From Lathyrus oleraceus (lineage: Eukaryota; Streptophyta; Magnoliopsida; Fabales; Fabaceae), in NCBI RefSeq assembly GCF_024323335.1, contig NC_066582.1, positions 94,484,944-94,548,943 of the forward strand: 64,000 bases of DNA. The letters are read 5' to 3'. Shown here piece after piece: positions 10,063-21,261 of this stretch (position 1 is the stretch's first letter; each line of letters opens with the position of its first letter). The position numbers and the translations under genes are program-made. The notes under the pieces were generated by a model, which was not told the origin of the DNA, searched no databases, and saw only the letters and a program-made list of their open reading frames with translations.

Positions 10063-10143
10063 ATTTAAGCCCATTCTACCGCGTCGAGATGAAGATTTCT
10101 AAACTTCACTTCTCCGGATAGAATGACCTTAAATAGGGGCATC
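10063..10143 (+). promoter_or_regulatory. Terminal hairpin and polypurine tract of element I
   Basis: ATTTAAG (10063-10069) pairs with CTTAAAT (10128-10134) and CATTCTA (10072-10078) with TAGAATG (10119-10125). CCG/CGG and GAAG/CTTC extend the stem. The nine bases AGGGGCATC (10135-10143) between hairpin and LTR are the polypurine-tract position where plus-strand DNA synthesis is primed. The same layout occurs at 23154-23233 and 44476-44561. Confidence 0.65.
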
Positions 10144-11277
10144 TGTAAGACCCCAATTTTGTCCCTAAGATCCCTCATGGCATCATACCATATCATCACA
10201 TTGCCTCAAGGATCATTGTGCACCTTGCCTCCTTCCCTGTGGGTGGGTCATCTTTTTTAGAGTGATTCTTGATCACCAAGCATGTTTTGCATTTGTATAT
10301 CATTTGCTTTTCCTTTTATCACTAACCAACAGTACAAAAAATATGTCATCTAACCTTTGTCTTGCAGATGAAGCAATCACAGGTCAAGACAATCAAAGGC
10401 ATTCATTGAGCAATAGATGGTGGCCATTCTTGAGAATTTGGACCCCACAATCATTATCAAGAGTTCATATGAGCTATGATGTCATTTTGAAGCAAAATCC
10501 CAAGTGGTAGAGGCTTGAATTTCATCAGAACATTTTCAGGTCAACTGAAGGCCTAGAAAGTCAATTGCCAAGTCAATTGTGGATTTGGAAGTGGGAACTG
10601 ATTAGAAATACTTCATTCATGTTCAAACAAGTCCCATTTGACATTTCAAACATTCACCTTGAAGAATTTAAAGTCAGGTCAAAACTTTCCAAAAATAGAA
10701 AGTGACCTATAATTCAAACTTGCCAAAAATGGAAAGGTTTTAACCTAACTTCAACTTCAAATTACGTCATCAAGAAAGCTTCAAATGAAATTTTATTGAA
10801 CATGAAAGTTGTAGATCTTTCTCTCCCATTTCCAAAAAGTCCAAGATCATCAATTTCTCATGTGTGGTTAAGGAGATCTGATCAAAACATGGCAAAGTGT
10901 ACTTGAAGATTCAAATGGACATAACTTCTCAACCAAAACTCCAAATTGGATGGCTCTTTTTGCATTGTTCTTCTTTTGACCTCTAGATTCCAAACCATGC
11001 ATTGCATTGCACAAACTATAATCACATGAGCATTTGGTAATTCACTTGATTTTTGGAGGGAAAACATGAAATTTAAATTTTGTGCATCATTTGAACATTC
11101 TACCATTGCCATTAGCTCCAAAACAGAATTTTAAGTGGAATTAGATAGAATTTTCGTGCACTGTTCACATGCACTTCATGCATAGGGTGAAAAATACCAA
11201 TTTGCATTTACACCTCATTTTTGGCTAAACTCACTTATCATTGGCTTAAGCATGATTAAAGAATGATTAGCATTGCA

Positions 11278-11284
11278 TATATAA
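11278..11284 (+). promoter_or_regulatory. TATA box candidate in LTR A
   Basis: TATATAA in the context GCATATATAAGCC, about 1.13 kb into the LTR. TATA-like boxes lie at comparable positions in the related LTRs B (16729), C (24746) and E (30770). Likely the RNA polymerase II promoter that defines the U3/R border. Confidence 0.55.
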
Positions 11285-13866
11285 GCCAAAACCCTAACTG
11301 TTTTTCAGATTAGCTTCCAAAATTCAGATCTAGATCTCAAAACTCTCAAAATTTCCTCTCAAAACTTCTTGCATTTTCTTCACATTCAAGCCATTACCAT
11401 TGCTTGATTCTTGTTCCTGAAGTGTTATCAAGGAGATTTGCACGTGGAATCAGTAGAAACAGAGCTGCATTGAAGCATACACCAAGCTTGAAGCAACAAT
11501 GGTGATTCCAAGTTTTGATGAGATCGTGTGCAATTGAGCTCCATTTTTTTTCTCCAATCACTTATACAAGCATCCTGGAGGAGTATTGGAGCCATTACAA
11601 AGCCTGAATCAAGCTAATTCCAGATCTGCTCTTCAAGAGGTTACCAATCGATCTCTCTAATTCTTAAAATTCTTGTGATATTGTTATAGATCTAGGTTTG
11701 CTGATCACTCTGAGCTTTGAATCATGAAATTCCATGCACTATTGGCTGAGTAATGTTGATTTAAAGTTCCATGTATGAATGTTCATGTGCTCGATTCTCC
11801 TTGTGTGTGTTGAATTAGACTTAGCCATGCATGGATTTGTAACCTAGGATGAAGGATCTACACAATGATGTGTTCAATTGTGATTTCTGGGAATTTTGTT
11901 CTTGCTGCATATCACTGTTCATGAATGGCACGATGAAGAAGATGATGCTTGCTTTTGGCAACGGTTTTAATCCATTTGGAAACAGTTTTCTGGTTCTGCA
12001 TGTGTTAGTCTAGGGTTAGCGTACGATTGGTCCACGTCCTCGCTTATTTGGCAAAATGTTTGGCTCAGATGCGTTTGACCAAGAACGCGTCAGCTTTGAC
12101 TGCCACTGGGATTAATGAAACGCAACGTTTCAATCCCTGGCGCGCCAAATATTTAAATTCATCCCTACTTCGATTCCTGGTCGTGCCATATTTTCAAATG
12201 CTTCACTTATTTTCCTTTTCCCTCCCTACATTTCCATACATGCTTCATATCATTTTTTTCATTTTTTCTCATCTTGCAAAAATCATAACAATTTGAAAAC
12301 TCATCCAAATTCATCCCAATTTTTTGCATCATGATCCTTATCTTGTCTATTATTCTTTGATCATATTTTCACAAGTTGTGCTTCGCTGATTAATTTTTTG
12401 TGCTAGGGTATGTGAACATGTATCCATTTTGTACCTTGCCTTGCTTATTCATTTGTGAAATGCTGGTCTTTGATCCAATGATTCTGAAAATTTGCATGAT
12501 GAAACTAGACTCATAGCTTGACGTTTTGGTGTTGATTTGGTATTTTTATCATTTATCATTTTTGTTTTATGATCATGCTAAGTTGGTGTGACAATTTGTG
12601 TCACACCTTTTGATGTTCAACTTATGTGATGTGTTTGCCTTTCCAAATGATCTCCAATTGTCCTGATTTTTTGTGTGATGCATGTTGTGGATGTTGTTAA
12701 TGCTCATAAATTTTGTTGGGATTATTTGAATCATTTCTGATTTAATTGAGATATTTCATTCTGGTTGATCACTTTTGAGCTTTAAAATTTCCTTGAACTT
12801 CAATTGATCATGAAATGCTTTTGGTTAATGATATTGATGTGAGACCTTTTGGATTGTTTCAAGATGTGTTTGAAGTTGATTCATGTTAAATTTCAGCTTC
12901 TGTTTTGAATTTTTTCTCCACCTTTGACCCTAGGCTTTGACCTAGTGGTTTGCCTCTCACATTTGAGCTTTGGTTTCAGGTTGAACATCCAAGTTTCCAT
13001 AGTTGTTGATGCTCCATCATTTGAGCATTGATGTTTGCCTTTGATTACTAATCTTTGTGTGTTTTGTAGGTTGATGTTGACTCATTTGAGTTTGACCTTT
13101 GGCTTACACATTGTGTACATTGGGATTGTTTGTTGCTTATTGACTGTTGTTTGATTGTCTGAACTTTGTACTGATTTGTTTGATATTTCCACAGGTACAT
13201 AAGTTGCTTTAAGTTCATTTTGAACTTTGCTTTGCTTGGTTGCTTAACCACTTAGGTATAACCTCTCTTCTTCATGTTGTTGGAAGACCTGTCCTGTTAT
13301 TGTGGGCAGGCACCTGTCTAAAGTCCTCCTTAAGAGGCAATGCTTGTGATTGTTTATTTTTTTGCCAAGCAGGAAAAGTCCTCTTATGAGGCAATTGGCA
13401 GATAAAAGAGATGTGTAATCCATCTCCTGCTATTCAGTGTGTCATTCACCTTGCTCACACAATGTGTTGATGCATTATGAATAATAACCCAAGATCTTAT
13501 AGAGTCAATCATTTGTGGAGAAGAGTTCCAACTTTCTGAACTCCCACACATTCTATTGTTTAAAGCTCTCCCAGGCCAGGGATAAGAGCTATGAGGCACA
13601 CCCCTCATCTCCATTTCATCTGCTTCACCCTAACTCTCAATGTTAGGGTTAAGAGCACAACATACCCCATTCCAGTTGGCTTTAAGGCCTAACCTTTCTT
13701 GAGCCTAATTGATTATATATAATGTGTGCTAACTGACTTGTTTGTTTGCTTACTTGATTCATCTGTGCATATTTGTTTGAGTGTGCCTTTGTGCATTTAT
13801 CATCATTAATTGTACATAATTTCATGATCATTGTTCATATCTTTGTGACACTTTTGTTTGTCCATT

Positions 13867-14300
13867 AAGGAGTCAATTGTAAGTCCATTTATTGGCATTT
13901 GTTTCCTATGATCTGGAAGGAGTTGGGACTAAGACCATTGATTGGCATCCTATTTCCTTGGAGTCGAGTGTAAGACCATTTATTGGCAACTTGTTTCCTC
14001 TTGCTTATTGCATTTGTTTTGTTTGTTGTATGTGAGGAGTCAATTGTAAGTCCATTTATTGGCAGTTGTTTCCTATGATCATTCTTTGGAGATTGGTATA
14101 AGTCCATAGATTGGCATCTGATATCCATGTGTTGTTTTGTTTTGGGGAGATTAGTGTCAGTCAATTGATTGGCATCTGGTATCCATGTTCTGTTTTAGGA
14201 GATTGGTGTAAATCCATTGATTGGTATCCGGTATCCACCTTTGTTTGTGAGATTGGTGTAAGTCCATTGATTGGCATCCGGTATCCATTTGCCTTGTTTA
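13867..14300 (+). repeat. Degenerate ~50-bp minisatellite inside LTR A
   Basis: About eight imperfect units, each containing a variant of GTAAGTCCATTGATTGGCAT followed by CCGGTATCCAT or TTGTTTCC. Units begin near 13867, 13919, 13960, 14036, 14090, 14147, 14198 and 14250. I did not see this array in the other LTRs, so it may be specific to this subfamily. Confidence 0.7.
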
Positions 14301-15284
14301 TCTGTTATTGTTCATTGCCTATTCCAAAGGAATCACTTGGATCATCTACATATGATCTCAAGAGGTGAACATCTAAGAAGTTTTATTTCCTCACCCTCCC
14401 ACCTTTTGTTTCTTTAAACCTCCATTTGCATGTTAACCCAAACTTGAACTATTGTGCAAACATTCTCATCTCTTTTCAAATTAGAAACCTAGGCCTTAAG
14501 CCTTTGATTTTCCAAACTTCATTTTCATAATACTTCTTTTGAATTGAATTCTAATCATACTTTGACCATCTTTTGTGAATAATCCTAATTGGTTAACTTC
14601 ACTCATTCAATTGTTTTGTGGCTTTGTCCATTCGTGATAAGTTTTCATACATTAGCCATAGATCTCAATTATCTTAGTGGTTGATGTTAATCTCACCTTT
14701 TGTCCTTAGTGATTGAATTGTAAGACTTCCTTGCTTATTATAGGGTTAACCCCTCACTAGCAAGTTGAAGCTTTTCTCACATGGTGGACTTGTTGTTTGT
14801 ATAAGGTTGAGTTTTCTCCCGTGGATAATGAAAGACCTTAGGGATTTTGTTTAAAATGAACCCACTCATATTTTGGAAATCTTTTAGCCGAACTACGAGG
14901 TTTTGATCCTGTAAAGGTACATAGGCAATGGTTATCCATCCAAACACAAAAATAATAAATTGTATATTCTTTTCTCATCCCTTCAATCATGTTTGCACAA
15001 TAAATATTTCATAAACAAATAACATTTCGTACAACAAGTGTGAAAAGGGCTCCCTAGGAGTACCTAGGACGTTTTGGGTGCCTAACACCTTCCCATTGCG
15101 TAATTTACCCCTTACCCAGATCTCTGATCTTTTCATTAGTTTTCTATGTGTAAAACTTCTTAGGCTTTTGTTCGCTTTTTAGCCATTCCTTTGGATAAAT
15201 AAAAGTGCGGTGGCGACTCGATTCTTTGTATACTTTGCTTTTGGTTTAATCAATAAATCATAAAGTGACGAATACACCGCTACA

Positions 15285-18200
15285 ATACCTTGGCATTCTC
15301 CTTGCCCCTATTTCATTGGGTTTGTTTTGGGAGAGATCACCAAGCACCATGTGATTGTATCATACTTGTACATTTATATTTTTACTAACCAAAATACCAA
15401 AAATATGTATTTGCATTTGCCTAACTATTTTGTAGGTAGCGCATGATAACCTTGATCTATCAAGTTCACATCTAGGGTTTAAGACCCTCATTATTAAGAG
15501 CACAACTAAGTAATGATCCACAAGAGCTCTAAGCATCATATATGAGTCCCAATGATCTCTACATGTTAGTTTGATCAAGTATTCTTCAAGAGTTTAAAAT
15601 TGGTTTGCCTTGGAAACCCTAGTTCATCTGGGTATCTTGAGTAACTTCTTCAGCAAGCTTCCTCACCAATTGATTAAATTTCTCAAGGGACACTTCAAAC
15701 TTCATCATCTTAGGAATATTTGATCTACCATGAGCCTAAACAGTCAAGAGAATTGCAAGTTAGCAAGTTGGTTGATGGTGGTTGGCCAGATAAATTCATC
15801 TGATAAAACTGGGTTTCCCTAGACCCTATCTCCTACACTTTTCATCATATGAAAATCATTCCAAACGTAAAGTTACTCTAGATGACATTCTAAACAACTT
15901 TCATGTTGAAGTCCGGAGCTAATTTTACGCGGAAAGTCATTTTCTATGTTGAAATATTATAGGTCATTTTGTTTAAACCCTAATTTGAAAGTCAACTTCC
16001 CAAGGGCATAACTTGCTCAATTTTTATGAGATGAAAGATTTCGAAGCTGCATAATCAAATTCAAAATGTCTACTTCAACATTCATGTTTGGAGTGAAAGC
16101 TAAAACAACTTTTATGAGCATGTGATATGAGGATACATTATAGGTCATTTTGGACCAATACCATTGAACAAGTGATTTTCCTCAACTTCAAAAATGCATA
16201 ACTCTCTCATTATAAATCCAAATCATGTCAAATTGGTGACCATTTTGAAGGTATTTGAAATAGATACATCTTTTATGAAGACACATTTCTCATTTGTAGC
16301 TCACATAAAAAGTTAATAAGGTGGAACATTGAGGTATATGGCTCGACACTTAGAAAAATTTTCAACATGTTAAAATTTCCAATCTTCCACCTCAAAATTC
16401 ACCTTGATACAAGTTCAAAATGAAAAGTGTTCAACATAAGAGTTGTTCCTCTTGATCTCAACTTTCCAAAGAGTCCTAATTCATTCATTTTGGACTAAGT
16501 TTGCTAGGGATGCGCATAGTTTTAACAGGTCTGCATCATTGGTGGAAATCAAAGTTCAAATGATCACATAACATTGCCTTGCCATTCAAGCTTCATTCCA
16601 ACCTCATTTCAGATGCATTTGGACCTAATTGGATTGCTTCATGGGCCTGTACACACCCATACAAGGTTGTGCATGACATTGCCAAATTTGGAAGAAAATT
16701 CAAGATTGCAAATAACACTTCCAAATGCTATAAATATGGACCCTCTGAGCTCATTTCAAAGGACCCTTGCGCGTCAGCTTTTCCCCCTCTCTTCAAACCC
16801 TCACAATTCAAAGGAAAACCTGATAATTTTCACTTGAAAATTCAGTTTGAATCTCATTATTTAGAGATTCAAAAACTCCAGGATCCAAAGCTTCTTTCTA
16901 TTCCTAATCCACTTCTACAAGTCATTGGAGCAAGATCAAACTAGAATTGAAGCAAGCAAGATCAAGTTCTGCACAACATTGAAGTTATTTTCCAGGAATT
17001 TTCTTATCTTTGATTCTCACTTAATTCTCATCAATTCTCTTGGATCTTTGGTTGTCTGAAGTCATACCAATGTAGGCAAGAAGATTGAGTTGCTTTGAGG
17101 TCAAATCGAAGAAACTCAGTTGACACACCTCAAAATTCAACTCCTCATATCTTTCTATATATTTGGAGTTAGTTAAAATTGAGGTCATATTCGTGCTCTA
17201 CACCATTTTTTTCTTTCAGATCATGTCCTCCTTTTTCATTTATGTGATGGTGATGACAGAACCAGCCAGGCGAGGTTCGCCTGAGAAGGTGACCAGAGGT
17301 TTAATGTCGGTGATGTGTTGGTATGGTTTAGAGCCATTGATCCTTTTCAAATTGTTTTAATCTCGTGCGTTGCTTGTAAATACAACTTGTGTTACACGTT
17401 GACTAGTGAGTATGGTGGAAAGCGCGCTTGTAACCACTTGATCTGCAACCTCAATTAAGGAGGGAGATCAAGTGGTCCACGTTTTTTTGTATTTTCTGAT
17501 TTTCATTTTATTCCTTTGATTTTCATTAATTCATATTAATTTTAATATTGATCCAAAAAATATGAGAGTTTTACCAAAAAAATTTAAATAAAATCCTCTT
17601 TCATATCTTGAATTAAAATTATTTTTTGGATCATTATTAATATTTTTCATGATTTAATTGCTTTTGTGATTATTTTTACTTGTTTAAAAATACTTTTAAG
17701 TCTCTAAAAATTCCTAAATTTTTTCTCCAAGGTCCTTTGACCTTGTTTGACCTATGATAAATCTCATGACCATTTCTTTGGTGTTTTGATGAGGTTTTAG
17801 GAATTTGACAAACCATATTTAATTTTATGCATTATTTTTAGTATTTTTTAATTTGAATAAATGCCAAATAATTGTGTTGAGCCATTTTGATTGTTTGTAT
17901 AATTTTGACTTGTGTTGTTGGGCCTTGGTCAAGGTTGATTTGACTTTGTTAAGTTAAGATCATTGAACTTAGGGGATTGATGAATGTACATTCCATATCC
18001 CAAACTGAATGAATGATCTTAATTTGGTAAAAGTCCTCCTTTGTTCAATTTGAGTTTTGATCCATTCGCCTCCCTCTTCATCTCATTCCCCATCTTTATG
18101 CATCCATACCATGGACCTATGATATCTTCGCATCCTAAGGCTAGTTGATTGCAAAATAAACATAAGTATGGATGAGATTAGGCCACCACTTTTGCATATT

Positions 18201-19888
18201 CTTTTTGTGTGTGGTATGTTTCATGAGCATAGTCCATTATAATATGTTTCTAACATGCATTAACACCATAATTCTATTGCCCAACCTCAAATAGTTGTGA
18301 CTTCTACATAAGTCCAATTACGATTGCTTAACATAGCGCTAAATTTTTGATATAAAAAGGCATAGTATTCTAGTTAGTGAGATTGTAAGTCTCCCCTCTT
18401 TCATGGTATTGTGTAGAAACTTGGCCTTTTTTCCTTCCTTTGGAAGATGTCTTGGTCCAAGGATCCATGTTTGTGATAAGTGGGTTGAGTGTTCTCCAAA
18501 GAATCACTTAAAATAAAAAGCAAAAGCAATACTAACTTCTAACTCATTAACAACTAACATTTTATTTCAAGTCATTTACTTTAATGCACTTTATTTTTTA
18601 GCCTTATTCATTTGCCATTATTCATACCATTCTAATTGTTTATGTTAATATCATTTTCACTTTGTCCATTTGGACCATATTTTATGATATATTTTGCTTG
18701 TGTATATTGTGTTTGTTTGTGTGGTCTTTGACCATTAATGTACATAATAAAAACCAAAACCATAAAAAAAAACATCTTGTGTGGACTGTTGGTTTGATAT
18801 GACACAATTGGACTTATAATTTAGGCAACACTCCCTATGCAAAGGACTTGGCCAATGCCAACTTTCATGTGACCAAGTGCTTGTAATCTGAAACTTCATC
18901 TGATACATCATTGAAGATCCATTTGAGTTCATCTACAACATGATCATTGTGAAGCTGTTATTTTGAACCTGTGACTTATGGCATTGTGGAATTCATCTGC
19001 TACATGGGCGAATTTGAAGAAGATCATGGAGTTGCTAAGCTTGGATGTGGCTATATTTATTTGATGCCTTGCTCTTCAAGTTAATATTTTGTGCATTGTT
19101 TTTTGCTTGATTCTAAAAGTCAAAGGGAATTTGGGTTTCTATATGACATTCTTGTCTATTGGATTGCAGCCCATTTGTCAGATCTTTTCAACTCTTAACT
19201 TTTAAATTTATGCTTAAGATTAGTCTCTTCATCTCCTCCCCACTTCTTCAATTTCAAAATCTCTCCCTCCTTTTAAAAACTTATTTATTTGTACTTGTTT
19301 TTTTTCTAAACTTAGACCATTTTGCAAATTAGAAATTTTGGCCTTATGCCATTGCATTTTCAAACTCATTTTCTTAATCAAACTTGTAAATAAACTTAAC
19401 CATACTTGACTCATTCAAACCATTTTTAGGCCTTTGTGCCTTTCAAATTTAAATTTTTGTTAAAAACAATGCATCCACTTTGAAATTGACACCACGAGCT
19501 ACGAGGTTCTGATCCCTCATTTTTATGTTGGTACGTAGGCACAAGTCTGAAGGTCTTGTCAAACACAAAAATATAATTAATGAATTCTTTTCTCATCCCC
19601 CCATTCTATTTGCTTGCAAACATCATTTGTACAAAATACATATGCACACAAGAAAGGGCTCCCTAGGAGTACCTAGGACACTTTGGGTGCTAACACCTTC
19701 CCTCTGTCTAACCAACCCCCTTTCCTGTAATCTCTGGCATTTTATTAGTTTTGATTTGAAAACTTCTTATTTTTGGGTTTTGTTCGTACTTTTCCCTTTT
19801 CCCTTGGAAACAATAAAAGCTCGGTGGCGACTCTTGTTATTTGATGTCTTGCTTATCCATAGCTTGATGATCATGAATTTATCGCTAC
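15285..19888 (+). repeat. LTR B, 5'-truncated by the element I insertion
   Basis: Starts abruptly at ATACCTTGGCAT, matching the interior of an LTR roughly 70 bp from its start, and runs to ATCGCTAC, one or two bases short of the usual ...CCGCTACA end. A TATAAATA box lies at 16729-16736, the GGGCTCCCTAGGAGTACC block near 19655, and CAATAAAAG plus GGTGGCGACTC near 19810-19832. In sequence it is closer to LTR E than to LTR C. The missing left end should lie beyond the left edge, on the other side of element I. Non-coding throughout. Confidence 0.85.
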
Positions 19889-21078
19889 CGAAAGATAAGA
19901 AGACTTTGAGGAGATTAGCTGGCAACTTCTACCTGAATGGTGATGTGCTTTATAAGAGAAATTTCGATATGGTTCTGCTCAGATGCGTGGATAGACATGA
20001 TGCAGAACTATTGATGACTGAAGTCCATGAAGGTTTATTTGGTACTCATTCCAATGGACATACTATGGCTAAGAAGATGTTGAGAGCGGGTTACTATTGG
20101 CTGACAATGGAATCTGATTGTTGCAAGTTTGTGAAGAAATGCCACAACTGTCAAATATATGTAGATAAAATTCATGTTCCTTTAACACTGTTGAACGTCA
20201 TTTCCTCTCCATGTCGCTTCTCTGTGTGGGGAATTGATATGATTGGTATGATTGAGCCCAAAGCTTCGAACGGACATCGTTTCATTCTGGTGGCTATTTA
20301 CTACTTCACAAAGTGGGTTGAAGTGGCATCGTATGAGAATGTAACCAAGCAAGTTGTTGTGAGGTTTATCAAGAATCATATTATATACCGATATGGTGTG
20401 CCAAGTAAGATCATTACTGATAATGGATCTAACTTGAATAACAATATGGTGGAAGCTCTTTGCAAAGACTTCAAGATTGCACATCATAATTCTTCTCCCT
20501 ACAGACCCAAGATGAATGTGGCTATTGAAACTGCAAACAAGAACATTAAGAAGATCATTCAGAAGATGGTTGTGACGTATAAATATTCACATGAGATGCT
20601 CCCATTTGCTTTGCATGGGTACCGTATATACATTTGAACTTCAACAAGGGCAACCCCTTTCTCACTTATTTATGGAATGGAAGTTATGCTCCTCGTGGAG
20701 GTTGAGATCCCCTCATTGCGTGTTATGATGGAAGCCAAGTTGACTGAAGCTGAATGGTGTCAGACCAGGTATGACCAGCTGAATTTAATTGAAGAGAATA
20801 GGTTAACTGCCATGTGTTATGGTCAGTTATATAAGCAGAGAATGAAGAAATCATTTGATAAGAAGGTCAGGCCTCGTGTATTTAGAGAAGGTGACCTTGA
20901 GCTCAAGAAGATTTTATCTTTCAAACCATATTCTAGGGGAAAATGGACTCCTAATTATGAAGGCCCATATATTATGAAGAGAGCCTTTTCAGGTGGTGCT
21001 TTGATTCTTACAACTATGGATGGTGAAGAGTTCACACGTCCTGTGAACATCGATGCAGTCAAGAAATACTTCTCCTAA
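19889..21078 (+). pseudogene. pol: Ogre integrase fragment fused to LTR B (element II)
   Basis: Directly after the LTR end the sequence becomes integrase, entering at the segment equivalent to element I base 4347 (KDRKTLRRLSG). Leader, gag, protease, RT and both RNase H domains are absent. The HHCC zinc domain is present (HSNGH, CHNCQ), and the catalytic Asp residues (GIDMIG, ITDNGS) and Glu (AIETANK) remain. An in-frame TGA at 20635-20637 replaces Arg in the GYRTS motif, and the frame then continues to KKYFS and TAA 21076-21078. The open frame starts within the LTR and crosses the junction without a stop. A deletion or inter-element recombination made this junction; the protein is not expected to work. 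Confidence 0.85.
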
Positions 21079-21092
21079 AAAGAAAAGAACAA

Positions 21093-21261
21093 CTCGCTAA
21101 GTTGAAAACCCGAATGGGCAGCTTAGGAAAAAATGAGCATCTCGGTGGATTGAAAATCCGAAAGGGCGATCCAGGAAAAATTTAGAGACATAAAAACAGA
21201 AAATTTATCCTGATAAATTGAGTACCCCCACATTGGGGAAATTTATGCAAAAGTTAGGGAT
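21093..21261 (+). ncRNA. Tandem three-tier stem-loops after integrase stop (element II)
   Basis: Three units equivalent to 5568-5737. Unit a: outer CTC/GAG, middle CTAAGTTG (21097-21104) with CAGCTTAG (21119-21126), AAAA bulge, inner CCC-GAAT-GGG. Unit b: outer TCTC/GAGA, middle TGGATTG (21146-21152) with CGATCCA (21167-21173), AAAA bulge, TCC-GAAA-GGG. Unit c: outer ATCCT/GGGAT, middle ATAAATT (21213-21219) with AATTTAT (21240-21246), AGTA bulge, CCCC/GGGG. Unit c has the same architecture as element I unit c with different paired bases. Confidence 0.6.

Larger units (their letters stand above)
1..15284 (+). mobile_element. Ogre-type Ty3/gypsy element I, 3' portion with complete 3' LTR
   Basis: The window opens inside this retrotransposon. 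Domain order is gag C-terminus, aspartic protease, intron, reverse transcriptase, RNase H, a second RNase H and integrase, then a long non-coding stretch, polypurine tract and an LTR of 5141 bp. The extra RNase H, the intron and the giant LTR are hallmarks of the Ogre branch of the Tat lineage. Reading frames are nearly intact: only three nonsense codons (885-887, 2541-2543, 4686-4688) are seen between gag and integrase. The 5' LTR, ORF1 and gag N-terminus lie to the left of the window. The LTR is followed by the interior of another LTR, so this copy appears nested in LTR B. Confidence 0.93.
10144..15284 (+). repeat. LTR A: 3' LTR of element I (5141 bp)
   Basis: Begins TGTAAGACCCC just after the polypurine tract and ends CACCGCTACA, with TG...CA termini. 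Directly downstream is ATACC and then the interior of LTR B, so ATACC is the candidate target duplication; its partner is outside the window. The body is non-coding, with scattered short ORFs of no recognisable family. It resembles LTRs B-E and G but is a clearly separate subfamily. The end carries features shared by all the LTRs here: GGGCTCCCTAGGAGTACC, AATAAA (15198-15203) and GGTGGCGACTC (15209-15219). Confidence 0.93.

Noticed and set aside
16639..16672. Inverted pair GGGC...GCCC around GTACAC in LTRs B, D and E
   Set aside because: Short arms and only approximate conservation (LTR C differs); not strong enough for a separate claim, although LTR E inserted next to the copy in D.
18735..18932. 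Short minus-strand and plus-strand ORFs scattered through LTRs A-E and G
   Set aside because: They are short, lack any recognisable motif, and lie in non-coding LTR sequence; related ORFs in sister LTRs (for example 26684-26872 and 32616-32837) arise from shared LTR sequence and not from conserved coding.
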